64,000 nucleotides of DNA from Hahella sp050299855 (GCA_050299855.1 JBNKWQ010000051.1:156668-220667); one strand, 5' to 3'; shown: positions 53,189-62,350, counted from the stretch's first letter. Made by a program: numbers and translations. The notes: generated by a model from the letters alone, not told the origin.

Positions 53189-53506
53189 TCACTGAAGCAT
53201 TAACTTTGCTACGGCAAACAGTCCCATTCCGAGTCCTACCACCAGCAGTGTCCTATGGGTTATCAGAGACAAGACGACTGTGCCGATCCCGGCTACCAGA
53301 AATGGGTCATCCAGACCTGAAGTGAACTGCCCATTATCGGACATAAAAACGATGGGGACCCACATCGCTGTCAACACTGAGGGTGCGGTATAATGGAGCA
53401 TCCTTTTGAGCGGCCCGCTTAGGCTGAACGATAGGAGACTGGAAAAAAACATGAACCGGCAATAGAACGTAATACCGGCCATCATAAAAATCATCAACCA
53501 GATCAT
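53189..53506 (-). CDS. azlD: Branched-chain amino-acid exporter small subunit AzlD
   Basis: 105 residues, three to four hydrophobic segments (~1-20, 40-60, 67-83, 88-103). AzlD family features: ITFYCRFMFFSSL, LKRMLHYTAPSVLTAMWVPIV and a glycine-rich final helix with HRTLLVVGLGMGLFAV. The ATG overlaps the azlC stop (ATGA), typical for this pair. With AzlC it forms an exporter for branched-chain or related amino acids (AzlCD of Bacillus; YgaZH of E. coli). Confidence 0.88.
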   Translation of the reverse strand: MIWLMIFMMAGITFYCRFMFFSSLLSFSLSGPLKRMLHYTAPSVLTAMWVPIVFMSDNGQFTSGLDDPFLVAGIGTVVLSLITHRTLLVVGLGMGLFAVAKLMLQ

Positions 53507-54270
53507 GTTCGCCCCCGCTCCTCAATCAACGACAACATGAATCCACTTATCATTCCGACACCAGTGGCAATAATAAGCCCCTGCCCTACATTAAAAAACT
53601 CACAAACCAACGCAGTCATCCCACTCGCCAGTACCGCACAAAATACCGAGCAGGAACGGATACCGGGAATGACAATAGCGATAAAGGTGGCGGCAATGGC
53701 AAATTCAAGCCCCAGCTCCTGCAGGTCGGGCAGCAGCTTTCCCGCGACAATTCCCGTGAACGTGGCCAGATTCCACATCAGATAAAACATAAAACCAGTG
53801 ACCAGCGAGTACAACGGACTGAAAAAATCGTGCTTAGCCCGGAACGCCATGGTGACGGCAAACATTTCATCGGTCAGGAAAAAGGCCAGGATTGTCCGCC
53901 ACGCCAGGGATAGAGGTTTAATGTCCTCTCTTAGAACCGCCGCATACAACAAGTGTCGGGAACTGATCACAACAGTGGAGGTCAGGATAGATGATAAAGA
54001 GCCCGCCCCGCCGATAATGGAAAGACAGGCCAACTGAGCGGCTCCGGCGAATACCAGCAATGACATGAACTGTGCCTGGAGTGGCGTCAACCCGACTTCA
54101 ATTGCCAGTGAGCCACACAACACACCCCAGGGGGTTACCGCTAACGCCAGTGGCAGAATATCCATGACCGCCTGCAGCACCAACCGGGGACCAGCAGCGG
54201 GATACGAGGGACTGCCAATACTCGATTCTTGGAGCACTTGAAAATCTGACACGGCACCTACCTTACCCAT
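53503..54270 (-). CDS. azlC: Branched-chain amino-acid exporter large subunit AzlC
   Basis: 255 residues with five to six membrane helices. Family signature: LPLALAVTPWGVLCGSLA, MSLLVFAGAAQLACLSI, VVISSRHLLYAAVL, LAFFLTDEMFAVTMA. The first ~35 residues are a hydrophilic lead; an internal Met at about residue 36 is an alternative start. Together with AzlD, probably efflux of valine, leucine or analogues. The upstream AraC-type gene ends 37 bp away on the same strand and is the likely regulator, a common association. Confidence 0.9.
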   Translation of the reverse strand: MGKVGAVSDFQVLQESSIGSPSYPAAGPRLVLQAVMDILPLALAVTPWGVLCGSLAIEVGLTPLQAQFMSLLVFAGAAQLACLSIIGGAGSLSSILTSTVVISSRHLLYAAVLREDIKPLSLAWRTILAFFLTDEMFAVTMAFRAKHDFFSPLYSLVTGFMFYLMWNLATFTGIVAGKLLPDLQELGLEFAIAATFIAIVIPGIRSCSVFCAVLASGMTALVCEFFNVGQGLIIATGVGMISGFMLSLIEERGRT

Positions 54271-54307
54271 TCAAAGAGTTGGCAGCTTACCGCGAGTCGT
54301 TATGGCG

Positions 54308-55150
54308 TTATTGTACGATATTGCTCTGTTGCTGATAGCGACCAGGTGTTGTCCCCAGCGCTCTTTTGAAATGCAGACTGAAATGGCTCTGGTCGTGGAA
54401 ACCGCAGTCCACGGCCACTTGTGCAGGTTTCCGCCCCAATTTCAACATGGCCTTCGACAGTTTCAAGCGTGCCTGAATCTGGTAACCATGAGGGGCCAGG
54501 CCAAACTGCTTTTTGAATTGACGGACCAGGTGATAAGGACTCAAACCTGCCAACCCCGACAACTCCCGAAGAGAAACATCCAGGGTTGGCTGACTGTCGA
54601 TAAAGTCCTTCACCAGATACAAGGCCCGTTTGGCCGATGATATTTCCCTGGGGGTATGCTGCGTACGGGAATGCCGAAGCACCAGCCCGGTCATCACAGC
54701 ATAGAGAATCGTCTCGGTCAGTAACTTTCCGCAGCCAATATCCATATGAGAAAACAGAAGCCGAATCTGGCCAGCCAGAAACGGATCATTGACGACTGCC
54801 TCCGGAAAATACGGCACGCCGTTATTCTCCCGAAACAAATCCGTACAGACCTCCGCAAACTGCTCCGGCAGAGGATAGATGGCTCGATAAGCCCAACCAT
54901 AGGAAGTGGCGGATTCTCCGGTATGTACATCATCCGCATTGACCAGGATGATACTGTCCTCGCCTGCCACATGATTGCCACCTGTGCGGAAGAAACGCTG
55001 GGCACCACGCTCGACCACACCAATGGTATAACCTTCATGGACATGCCGGGAAAAGTTCTGCTTAAGGTACTGGGCACGAACGAACTCCAGACCGTCCAGC
55101 ACGTTCAGTGTACCGAAATCTGCAATTTCTGAGTTACGATTATCCGCCAT
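54308..55150 (-). CDS. AraC family transcription regulator
   Basis: 280 residues from the ATG preceded by GAGGATTGGGTA; an earlier in-frame ATG (55174) adds eight residues. N-terminal cupin-like AraC_binding domain (~15-160): QNFSRHVHEGYTIGVVERG, GEDSIILVNADDVHTGE. C-terminal double helix-turn-helix (~185-280): LRELSGLAGLSPYHLVRQFKKQFGLAPHGYQ and VAVDCGFHDQSHFSLHFKRALGTTPGRYQQ, complete. It probably senses an amino acid and controls azlCD immediately downstream. Confidence 0.92.
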   Translation of the reverse strand: MADNRNSEIADFGTLNVLDGLEFVRAQYLKQNFSRHVHEGYTIGVVERGAQRFFRTGGNHVAGEDSIILVNADDVHTGESATSYGWAYRAIYPLPEQFAEVCTDLFRENNGVPYFPEAVVNDPFLAGQIRLLFSHMDIGCGKLLTETILYAVMTGLVLRHSRTQHTPREISSAKRALYLVKDFIDSQPTLDVSLRELSGLAGLSPYHLVRQFKKQFGLAPHGYQIQARLKLSKAMLKLGRKPAQVAVDCGFHDQSHFSLHFKRALGTTPGRYQQQSNIVQ

Positions 55151-55570
55151 TACCCAATCCTCGTCGCAAGACATGAGATTCCTATAGCATGCTGTCTAAT
55201 GCAAACTGATTCTTGTATAAAATTGCGCATCCTCTCGTTATAGGTTTAGAACGTTAATTTCCTCATTGTTCAGCTTCCCCTGCATAGCCTGCCCTTGTTA
55301 AATCAAATTTAGTGCTGAGTAGCCTGGTGCGATGAATTGCCGGACCCCGTTTGCAGCCTCTTGCTCAATAGTTTTCATCCTTGTACCACGCTAATGTCCG
55401 CCTGGAAATTGGTGTTTCTGGACGGATATTAATTATATGAATCAATAGGGTCTGCTTCTCTTCATATTTATGAATAGTCCTATATAAAGTGGAATGATTG
55501 ATTGGAGAGCAAAGAGCAAAGTTCATTTGTTTGAGGGCTGAGTACACCTGAATCTTAATAGCCACTCTTT
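55151..55570. other. Intergenic region, no gene supported
   Basis: About 420 AT-rich bases upstream of the AraC gene and downstream of the cyclase gene. A minus-strand open frame near 55365-55565 (basic, Ile-rich) has no clear ribosome site and no family; left unannotated. Holds the AraC promoter. Confidence 0.4.
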
Positions 55571-57766
55571 TTACTTAGTGGTGTGACGGTATGCCCCGTC
55601 CCAGTCTTGCGGAAGGTTTTGCTCCCGCAACACGGCTATACGTTCCCGGTAAAGTGAATATAGCCGACACTCAGGCTCCTCATGATGAAGCTGTTGCAAC
55701 AGGTCGTCCGCCAGTTGCCATTGACGTTCCCGATAATGTTGAATGGCCTGGTGGAAACGATCCAGGCGATCAAGACAAGCCGCACTGAGTTGGTCGATTT
55801 CCCCCAGCGGTTCGAAAGCGTTGATGGGGATATCTTTGCCTTTGACCTGAAGCCGGTCGCAGAACCGGAAGGCATAGGTGTCGATGCCTTTGACGGTATC
55901 TTCACCCAATAAGATTTCCACACCATAGAACTTGGTCAGGCCTTCCAGCCGCGAGCCGAGGTTAACGGCATCACCCAACACCGTGTAGGCTTTACGGTAT
56001 TCCGACCCCATATCCCCAACATTCATCAACCCTGTATTCAGCCCGACCCCAATGCGGATAGCCGGCAGTCCCTGAGCCTCCAAGTCGGCCGAGAGCCGCT
56101 TGGTAATTGCCTGCATTTCCAGCGCGGTGCGTATTGCCTTTTGGCGATGCTGAGAGTCATCCACCGGCGCACCCCAGAAGGCCATCACCATGTCGCCGAC
56201 ATATTTGTCGATGGTGCCGTCATGCCGGAAGATGGCTTCGGTAATGGGAGTGAAATAGATATTCAACAGGGTCTTCAGCTGGGTCGCAGTGAGTTGCTCC
56301 GAGATGGTCGTAAAACTGCGGATATCAGCGAATAGCACCGTTAGCTCCTTACTTTCCCCGGCCATGGAGTATAGTTCCGGGGTATCCAGCATCTGGTTGA
56401 TATGGGCAGGCGGTACATATTGGGCGAACATACCGCGAATGCGGCGTTCGATGGTGTATTCCTGAATAAACTCCGTCACCAGATACCAGCTGAATACCGC
56501 CTGAGTCAGCAGCAATGTACTGACCAGCGGGAACTCCAGTTGCCAGTGGGCCCAGAGCAAGGTATTCCCTGCTACCAGAACCAGGGAGACAACGATCGAG
56601 CTGAGTACCATGGTCAGTGGGCGTCTACCGGGAAACATCCACATCAGCAACAACAGCAGAAACACCTGAAAAACCAGCAAAGCCCCTGGCGTCCATACCG
56701 GCCTGAAGGGAAAGCTGCCACTCAGAATGGATTGGGCCACCAGGGCCTGCACCTCCACACCAGGGTAGGCTGTACCAAAGGGTGTGCTGACCAGATCGGA
56801 CAGCCCGATCGCAGAGGTCCCCACAAACACCATTTTCCCGTTCAGTTCTCCGGCTTCGAGTGCTCCGGCCAGCACCTGCCAGGCGGGAATGTAGCGAAAG
56901 TAGCCCCTGCCCTGCTGAAACGGCACCAGCACCCGGCCAACAGCATCCGTATTGATGGGAGTATCCGTCACCCTGAATTGGGAAAGAGCCTGGATATCGC
57001 CCACCGGCACAAACGTTAGTTCCAGATCTTCCGCCAGTAGATAGGCCATGGTTGCGGCCAGAGCCAGCGAGGGGTATACCTTGCCATCATGCGCCATCAC
57101 TACCGGGGTACGCCGGATAACCCCATCAGCATCGGGAAAGGTTGTCACGAACCCACTGCCTGTAGCGGCCTGCGCCAATTCCTGAAGAGGTCCGGTATAA
57201 CCAGCCGATCTGATGAGGACATGGTTATCCGGCAGTGTTGCCAGAGGCGTTGGCAGAGCGCTGGTCTGCAATGCCGTATCAGTATGTAGGAAGAAGCCGA
57301 GAATGGTATCTAGTTCAGCCAGGTACCTGGCGAAATTCTGGTCCGGCTGCCAGGCTGCCACCAGTTTATCCAGCAGCTTGTGTTCGTCGGCAGTTAATGT
57401 GGGAGCTTGTTCATCAAGCACCAGGAATTCCGGTGCCTCGGGCTCCGAAAACACAATATCGAAGGCGACCACAGTAGCTTCTGCGGTCTTCAGTCTGTCC
57501 AACAACGTTGATATCCGGAACCGGCTCCAGGGCCAATGACCTTCGTGAAAGATCGATGCCTCATCGATATCCACAATCACGACATCCGTATCCGCCGGAG
57601 CTTGGGTATAAAACGCCGCCAGTTGCGCACGCCAGTCATAGAAAATGTAATCAAGCCGGTTGAGGATGGACCGGTCTCCCACCTGGGTGGCTAGCTGCCA
57701 GAATACTATCACTATGGCGATCAGCATTACCGGTAGTCGTTTTAGCAAGCCTGAGAATATGCGCAT
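55571..57766 (-). CDS. CHASE2-domain class III adenylate/guanylate cyclase
   Basis: 731 residues. Helix ~10-28, a periplasmic CHASE2 domain ~40-340 (RLDYIFYDWRAQLAA, VVIVDIDEASIFHEGHWPWSR, VAFDIVFSEP, GKMVFVGTSAIGLSDLVSTPFG), three helices ~350-435, then a cytoplasmic cyclase domain ~470-650. Catalytic features: metal Asp residues in VLFADIRSFTTISEQL and VGDMVMAFWGAPVDD, substrate Lys in IDKYVGD, transition-state Asn/Arg in GDAVNLGSRLEG. Complete, so active production of a cyclic nucleotide, probably cAMP, is expected. Divergent from three genes, the last encoding a protein with two cyclic-nucleotide-binding folds, which suggests a common circuit. Confidence 0.92.
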   Translation of the reverse strand: MRIFSGLLKRLPVMLIAIVIVFWQLATQVGDRSILNRLDYIFYDWRAQLAAFYTQAPADTDVVIVDIDEASIFHEGHWPWSRFRISTLLDRLKTAEATVVAFDIVFSEPEAPEFLVLDEQAPTLTADEHKLLDKLVAAWQPDQNFARYLAELDTILGFFLHTDTALQTSALPTPLATLPDNHVLIRSAGYTGPLQELAQAATGSGFVTTFPDADGVIRRTPVVMAHDGKVYPSLALAATMAYLLAEDLELTFVPVGDIQALSQFRVTDTPINTDAVGRVLVPFQQGRGYFRYIPAWQVLAGALEAGELNGKMVFVGTSAIGLSDLVSTPFGTAYPGVEVQALVAQSILSGSFPFRPVWTPGALLVFQVFLLLLLMWMFPGRRPLTMVLSSIVVSLVLVAGNTLLWAHWQLEFPLVSTLLLTQAVFSWYLVTEFIQEYTIERRIRGMFAQYVPPAHINQMLDTPELYSMAGESKELTVLFADIRSFTTISEQLTATQLKTLLNIYFTPITEAIFRHDGTIDKYVGDMVMAFWGAPVDDSQHRQKAIRTALEMQAITKRLSADLEAQGLPAIRIGVGLNTGLMNVGDMGSEYRKAYTVLGDAVNLGSRLEGLTKFYGVEILLGEDTVKGIDTYAFRFCDRLQVKGKDIPINAFEPLGEIDQLSAACLDRLDRFHQAIQHYRERQWQLADDLLQQLHHEEPECRLYSLYRERIAVLREQNLPQDWDGAYRHTTK

Positions 57767-57898
57767 GTCGTATGGTTCAGAGTCGGTTCCCGGTTATCGG
57801 ACTAAAAGAAATAAGGCGGTTGGGTGGAAATATCATCCTGGCTTCCTAGACTTATCTATACTGGGACCGTCTCAACCAGGCCCGCAAAAGGAATTACC

Positions 57899-59215
57899 GT
57901 GCTGCCGATACTACGAATGATCCGTTTGCTGTTTGTTTTATCTCTTACTCTTTGGTCTGCGGCCAGTCCAGCGCAGGACATTGTTAAGGATAGTCCAATC
58001 ATCGCCACCCTGAAGGCTTTGTACGCCGGCGGAAAGTACGAGGAGGCCTATAAGTTTGGAATCCTGCAGTTGGAATTGATGGAAGGCATTCCCGATTTTG
58101 ATTTCTATTTTGGCCTGTCCGCCTTACAAAGCGGGCACTATCCTGATGCCCGCTTTGTTTTCGAGAGATTGGTGGCACTCTATCCCAACCAGGACCGGTT
58201 TCGGCTGGAGTATGCGCGGACCCTGTTTCAACTCAATCAGTACGATATGGCAAGAGACCAGTTTCAGCAGGTGCTCACCAAGCAGCCACCACAAACGGTA
58301 ACCGAGAATATCAATCAGTTTCTTACCGCCATAGACGAACGTCAGCAGCAGTCAAAACGGCGCTGGTCAGGCTCGGTGGATATAGGCGGCGGTTATGACA
58401 ACAATATCAATAACGCCACCGATGACCGCTTTGTCGGCCTGTTTGAACTGCCCGACTCGGCATTGCAGGCAGAAAGCCCCTTTGCCTCCCTGCGTACGAA
58501 CCTTAACTACAGCTATCCTGTCGACCAACTGAGCTCTGCCAACCTGGGTTTTGACAGTCAGTCCAAACATAATCTTGACCAGACCGATTTTGATCTGGAT
58601 TCCATGCGTCTCAGTGCTTTCTGGAAAACCACTGAAGCCACCCGCGAACTTCAAGGAGGCATTTCCTACCAGCATGTGCTCCTGGACGGGGAAGATTATC
58701 AGCGCAGCTCCGGCCTGTTCGGGCAATGGAAAGAGCAGTGGGGAGAGCACCTGCTGAGTTATGTCTATACCGGTGTATTTATAAAAGACTCCTTCGCCGA
58801 CGACCTGCTGAACAATTATTTCCCCCTGCTCAGCCTGACGATGCTGGCCCCCCAAGGTAAATTACTTCATTCCCTGACGCTGTTCGCCGGCACTGAAAAC
58901 CCACGTACCGAAGGCGGTGCATCACAAGCCAAACAGTTCCAGAGTGTTGGTTACAAGATAAGTTATCAGGCAACAGCCGAGCTGGTGCCCTATCTGAGCG
59001 TTTCAGGCTTCTTTAGCCGCTATAAGGCCGAACATCCAGTGTTCGAAGATACGCGTAAAGATGAATCCTATCAGGCAAGCACCGGTGGCGAATGGCGCAT
59101 CAATACCCGTTTCAGCGTGCTGGCGGACCTGACTTATACAGAGAACGAAAGCAATCTAAGCCTGTACGACTATACTCGCTGGAAGGGCGAAACCCGGGTT
59201 CGTTGGCGGTATTAA
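57899..59215 (+). CDS. Slam-like TPR/beta-barrel outer-membrane protein
   Basis: 438 residues from a GTG with AAAGGAATTACC directly upstream; an ATG six codons in is the alternative. Signal peptide to ASPA. Residues ~28-155 are TPR-like helices (YAGGKYEEAYKFGILQLEL, LQSGHYPDARFVFERLVALYP, LFQLNQYDMARDQFQQVL). From ~160 a beta-barrel begins with SGSVDIGGGYDNNIN and continues in alternating strands to a terminal GETRVRWRY, typical of outer-membrane proteins. Layout and size match the surface lipoprotein assembly modulator (Slam, DUF560) type. Slam proteins move TbpB-barrel-like substrates to the surface or medium; the next gene encodes a candidate. Family inferred from architecture. Confidence 0.75.
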   Translation: MLPILRMIRLLFVLSLTLWSAASPAQDIVKDSPIIATLKALYAGGKYEEAYKFGILQLELMEGIPDFDFYFGLSALQSGHYPDARFVFERLVALYPNQDRFRLEYARTLFQLNQYDMARDQFQQVLTKQPPQTVTENINQFLTAIDERQQQSKRRWSGSVDIGGGYDNNINNATDDRFVGLFELPDSALQAESPFASLRTNLNYSYPVDQLSSANLGFDSQSKHNLDQTDFDLDSMRLSAFWKTTEATRELQGGISYQHVLLDGEDYQRSSGLFGQWKEQWGEHLLSYVYTGVFIKDSFADDLLNNYFPLLSLTMLAPQGKLLHSLTLFAGTENPRTEGGASQAKQFQSVGYKISYQATAELVPYLSVSGFFSRYKAEHPVFEDTRKDESYQASTGGEWRINTRFSVLADLTYTENESNLSLYDYTRWKGETRVRWRY

Positions 59216-59223
59216 CTTATTTA

Positions 59224-59275
59224 ACGACAGAACAGGATTATCCCGCGCTACGACAGAACAGGGTTATCCCGCGCA
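59224..59275. repeat. 26-bp tandem duplication
   Basis: A unit beginning ACGACAGAACAGG and ending TTATCCCGCGC plus one base is present twice back to back (59224-59249, 59250-59275; two mismatches), between the Slam-like and FecR genes, and a third copy starts with ACGACG. Confidence 0.85.
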
Positions 59276-59326
59276 ACGACGACGCTGCCTGCTGCGTGAC
59301 GATCATAATCTAAAAAGGACGGTGCT

Positions 59327-61501
59327 ATGGGAACTTTACCGACCATTCGTTTTGGGGGGCTGCTGATTCTTCTGGCAGTCATGAGTCTGGAAGTCCAGGC
59401 GGCACAGGAAGCTGCAAAGGTCATCATGGTGAAAGGTTCAGCCCAAGCCACCGATGCCGACGGCCGGCAACGTTCGCTGGCCAGGCGCTCATTGATCTAT
59501 GTCGGCGACACCCTCAGCACAGATGACGGTTCCATGCTGCAACTGCGATTTACCGACAAGGCGCTCATGACTCTGCGGGAAAACACCCAATTTCAAATCC
59601 AGGAATATGTTGCCGGGGACGGCGACAAAGGCGGTGCCGCCATTATGCAGTTACTGGCAGGAGGCTTCCGCACCATTACCGGGACTATCGGCAAGGGTAA
59701 TAGTGATTCCTACAAAGTATCCACCGGCGCCGCCAGTATCGGCATTCGCGGAACCCATTACGAAGCCCTGGAAATCAAAGATCAAAAATTGCTGGTGGCC
59801 GTTTGGGGTGGCGGCATCCGGCTGGAAAACAACGCCGGTGTTCTGGAGCTGGGCCAGGATGTGGCATTCCGTTACTCAGAAGTCGCACCGGGAAAAGCCC
59901 CCATTGGCCTGCTCAACCCACCAGCCCCATTGCAACAGGGCTTGCCGTTGCCGGTGTCACGGACTAAGCGATCGCCAAACAATGCAACCGCCGACAATGA
60001 AAGCAGTTCCGATGCTGGCGACAACAACACCAACCCACCGGAAGACCAGCAGGCAGTGGCAGAGGCAACGGCGGAAGAGCACCCGTTTATGGCAGCAGAA
60101 GGTGACATGGAACTGACACACCTGGAAGGCGACGACATTGATACCGCCCTGGCAGGAAATGCGCCATTAACCGTAGAGCTATCCGAACCGTTGGATTTTC
60201 TCACCCAGGACCAGAATCTGGATTTCACCCAGACCAATCCCGAATTGACCGACACGCTCACCACTCCTCCAAACCCCTATACCACACCGGCTACTCAGGA
60301 CCCACGCCTGACCATCGATGAATTTAATCAGATCGGTTCGACATCCATACTTGGCACCGGTGTCATGAGAGGTCCGGGGGTGGAAATTCTGGCCACCATC
60401 ATTGCTCAAAATGCCATAACACCATTCAATTACGCCACTGCTGGGACGGCAAAGTTCACCATCGACTATTACTACAATGTGCCGAATTCCACACCACCGA
60501 TTTACTCCGTCAATATCAGCCTGAATAACAACATTACCGACCTCAACAGCCTCATAGCAGACATCCAGGATGAACTGGGCCCCTCCGGCGCTCCTATAGG
60601 CGTGAGGGAGTCCATGCTGCATCCGGGGAAACTGGAATTCTACAACACCACTAATGATACTTCCGTGCAGTTCGGGCTGGTGGCTTATGACACCACTAGC
60701 TCAACCGCACTCCCCTCCGATCTGCAGGCCACCCTGGGCGACATTGCTGACGGCACCCATGGCTTCGGAGGAATAGACAGTCCCCAGCCCGGTAATTTTA
60801 AAGCGGTTTTCAATGCTGACGGAGAACTGGTAGTTATCAAGAAGGATGACTTGCAGGATACAACCGACCCCGGTCCCATGCCAGCTCCGGACGTTTTCGT
60901 CAACCCAAACGACCTGACTCCCTACGACGTGGCCCGCCAGGGTGAAGCCACAATGACCGACTACAATCCAGCCGTCGGTGGTCGCAGCAACATCAGTTGG
61001 GGAGCCTGGAATGCCTCGACAAGTAATCCTGTGTACATCTACGAAGATCCCAGTCATCCCTCCGTGTTCAAAAAGGAAGATGAGTCCATTTACTGGCTCA
61101 CGGCGGAAGCCGCCAATGCAACTTCTCTTACCGGTACCGCCACCTTTGATGCCACGCCGGATTTTATTGGCAGTGGCTCCGATGGAGCCGTGACGAATGT
61201 GTTTGGCTCTTTCGATGTTAATTTCGATTCCGGCGTGGTCAACAACGGTGCGCTGCACGTGACAACCACCAATCAGGACTGGCAGGTGCAAATGTCAGGC
61301 ATCTATAAGGCGTCACAGGCATCATTGAGCGTCGATGACGGCTTTATCAGCGGCTCCATCAACTGCTCCAACTGCGTCAACGGCAATCTCACCGGCATAT
61401 TTGTAGCGCCGGGAGATGCTTTTGCCGGCGGCTTCGACCTACAGAAATCCGACGATCACCAGACCCACGTGGAAGGGTTGATTCTCATGGAAAAGCAGTA
61501 G
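59327..61501 (+). CDS. Secreted FecR-domain protein with TbpB-like C-terminal region
   Basis: 724 residues. ATG after AAAAAGGACGGTGCT. Signal peptide (MGTLPTIRF to EVQA), no lipobox. FecR domain ~30-190: VKGSAQATDADGRQRSLARR, GDTLSTDDGSMLQLRFTDKA, SIGIRGTHYEA. A Pro/Asn/Glu-rich linker ~195-330 is followed by a region with a flagellin-IN-like pattern (VNISLNNNITDLNSLIADIQ ... GKLEFYNTTNDT). The last ~130 residues are Gly/Ser/Asn-rich strands (GTATFDATPDFIGSG, FGSFDVNFDSGVVNNG, WQVQMSGIY, GNLTGIFVAPGDAFAGGFDL) resembling the 8-stranded TbpB-type barrel moved by Slam proteins. Low acidic content of Lys, few Cys. Probably a surface or secreted protein, cargo of the preceding outer-membrane protein (inference). 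Confidence 0.7.
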   Translation: MGTLPTIRFGGLLILLAVMSLEVQAAQEAAKVIMVKGSAQATDADGRQRSLARRSLIYVGDTLSTDDGSMLQLRFTDKALMTLRENTQFQIQEYVAGDGDKGGAAIMQLLAGGFRTITGTIGKGNSDSYKVSTGAASIGIRGTHYEALEIKDQKLLVAVWGGGIRLENNAGVLELGQDVAFRYSEVAPGKAPIGLLNPPAPLQQGLPLPVSRTKRSPNNATADNESSSDAGDNNTNPPEDQQAVAEATAEEHPFMAAEGDMELTHLEGDDIDTALAGNAPLTVELSEPLDFLTQDQNLDFTQTNPELTDTLTTPPNPYTTPATQDPRLTIDEFNQIGSTSILGTGVMRGPGVEILATIIAQNAITPFNYATAGTAKFTIDYYYNVPNSTPPIYSVNISLNNNITDLNSLIADIQDELGPSGAPIGVRESMLHPGKLEFYNTTNDTSVQFGLVAYDTTSSTALPSDLQATLGDIADGTHGFGGIDSPQPGNFKAVFNADGELVVIKKDDLQDTTDPGPMPAPDVFVNPNDLTPYDVARQGEATMTDYNPAVGGRSNISWGAWNASTSNPVYIYEDPSHPSVFKKEDESIYWLTAEAANATSLTGTATFDATPDFIGSGSDGAVTNVFGSFDVNFDSGVVNNGALHVTTTNQDWQVQMSGIYKASQASLSVDDGFISGSINCSNCVNGNLTGIFVAPGDAFAGGFDLQKSDDHQTHVEGLILMEKQ

Positions 61502-61564
61502 GCGTACAGAAAAACAAAGGCATAAAGATAGCCAAGACACACAGATAACAGAGGCACTAAAGAC

Positions 61565-62350
61565 ATGCGCTTTATTGACAATACATCTGAAAGGCTCACT
61601 ACGTTGGGAGCCAGTGTTAACCAGTCCAGCAAAAAGTTATTCCAGAGCATCAAAATGCTCTGTGAAGAAGTGACCATTGACGAATTGGATGACCTCTACC
61701 GCGAACATGACGAAGGTTACTTGTATTTTGTTGAGAGTGGCGAGCTGGATGTGACGACTGACGATAACGCCGTTTACTATTTCGAACCCGGCGACTTGAT
61801 CGGCCTGCAGGAACTTTCAGGATTCCCGGAGCCGGTGATCCGCAGCGATGGACCGGCAGTGCTCTACCGGATCGACCGCAATACCTTCAAAGAGGCAGCC
61901 AGTGGCCTACAACAGTTCAAGGACTATCTGTTGCAGCTGTCCGCCTTCTTCGCCGAAGCCTGTTGCCAGGGGATCGATGCCCCAGCCCAGGCCAAGACCA
62001 GTTTTAAAACCTTCAAGGAAGGAGAAGTGATCATCCGCGAAGGCGATGCAGCTGAAGAAGTCTTTGACCTGGTCAGCGGCGCTGCCGCCGTCTTTGTCCA
62101 GGGCCAGCAAGTCGGCACCGTAGGCCCTAGTGAGATATTCGGAGCCATGGCAGCCCTCACCAAAACACCCCGCACCGCCACCGTTATCGCGCAACGCCCC
62201 TGCACGGTAATGAGTGTCCCGATGGATGAGTTTGTTGCCCTGATCCGTCACCAACCCCGCACCGGCCTGGCATTGCTGGAGAATATGGCGCAGCAGATAC
62301 TCGCATTGAATAAGAAACTGGTGGATGTGATGGAGGTAAAGTCGCAATAG
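61565..62350 (+). CDS. Tandem cyclic-nucleotide-binding fold protein without HTH
   Basis: 261 residues, soluble. Two cNMP-binding-like folds: ~35-125 (degenerate, LYFVESGELDVTTDDN, YYFEPGDLIGLQEL) and ~148-240 (FKEGEVIIREGDAAEEVFDLVSGAAAVFV, VGTVGPSEIFGAMAALTKTPRTATVIA). In the second the phosphate cassette reads FGAMAAL...PRTATV: the Arg is kept, but the usual Glu after FG is Ala. The C-terminus is a helix (ENMAQQILALNKKLVDVMEV) with no DNA-binding domain. It looks like a receptor or adaptor. Same strand as the FecR gene, 63 bp downstream; the CHASE2 cyclase is the nearest source of ligand. Confidence 0.82.
   Translation: MRFIDNTSERLTTLGASVNQSSKKLFQSIKMLCEEVTIDELDDLYREHDEGYLYFVESGELDVTTDDNAVYYFEPGDLIGLQELSGFPEPVIRSDGPAVLYRIDRNTFKEAASGLQQFKDYLLQLSAFFAEACCQGIDAPAQAKTSFKTFKEGEVIIREGDAAEEVFDLVSGAAAVFVQGQQVGTVGPSEIFGAMAALTKTPRTATVIAQRPCTVMSVPMDEFVALIRHQPRTGLALLENMAQQILALNKKLVDVMEVKSQ

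Noticed and set aside
55365..55565. Minus-strand 66-codon frame downstream of the AraC promoter region
   Set aside because: No ribosome site, AT-driven composition, no family character.
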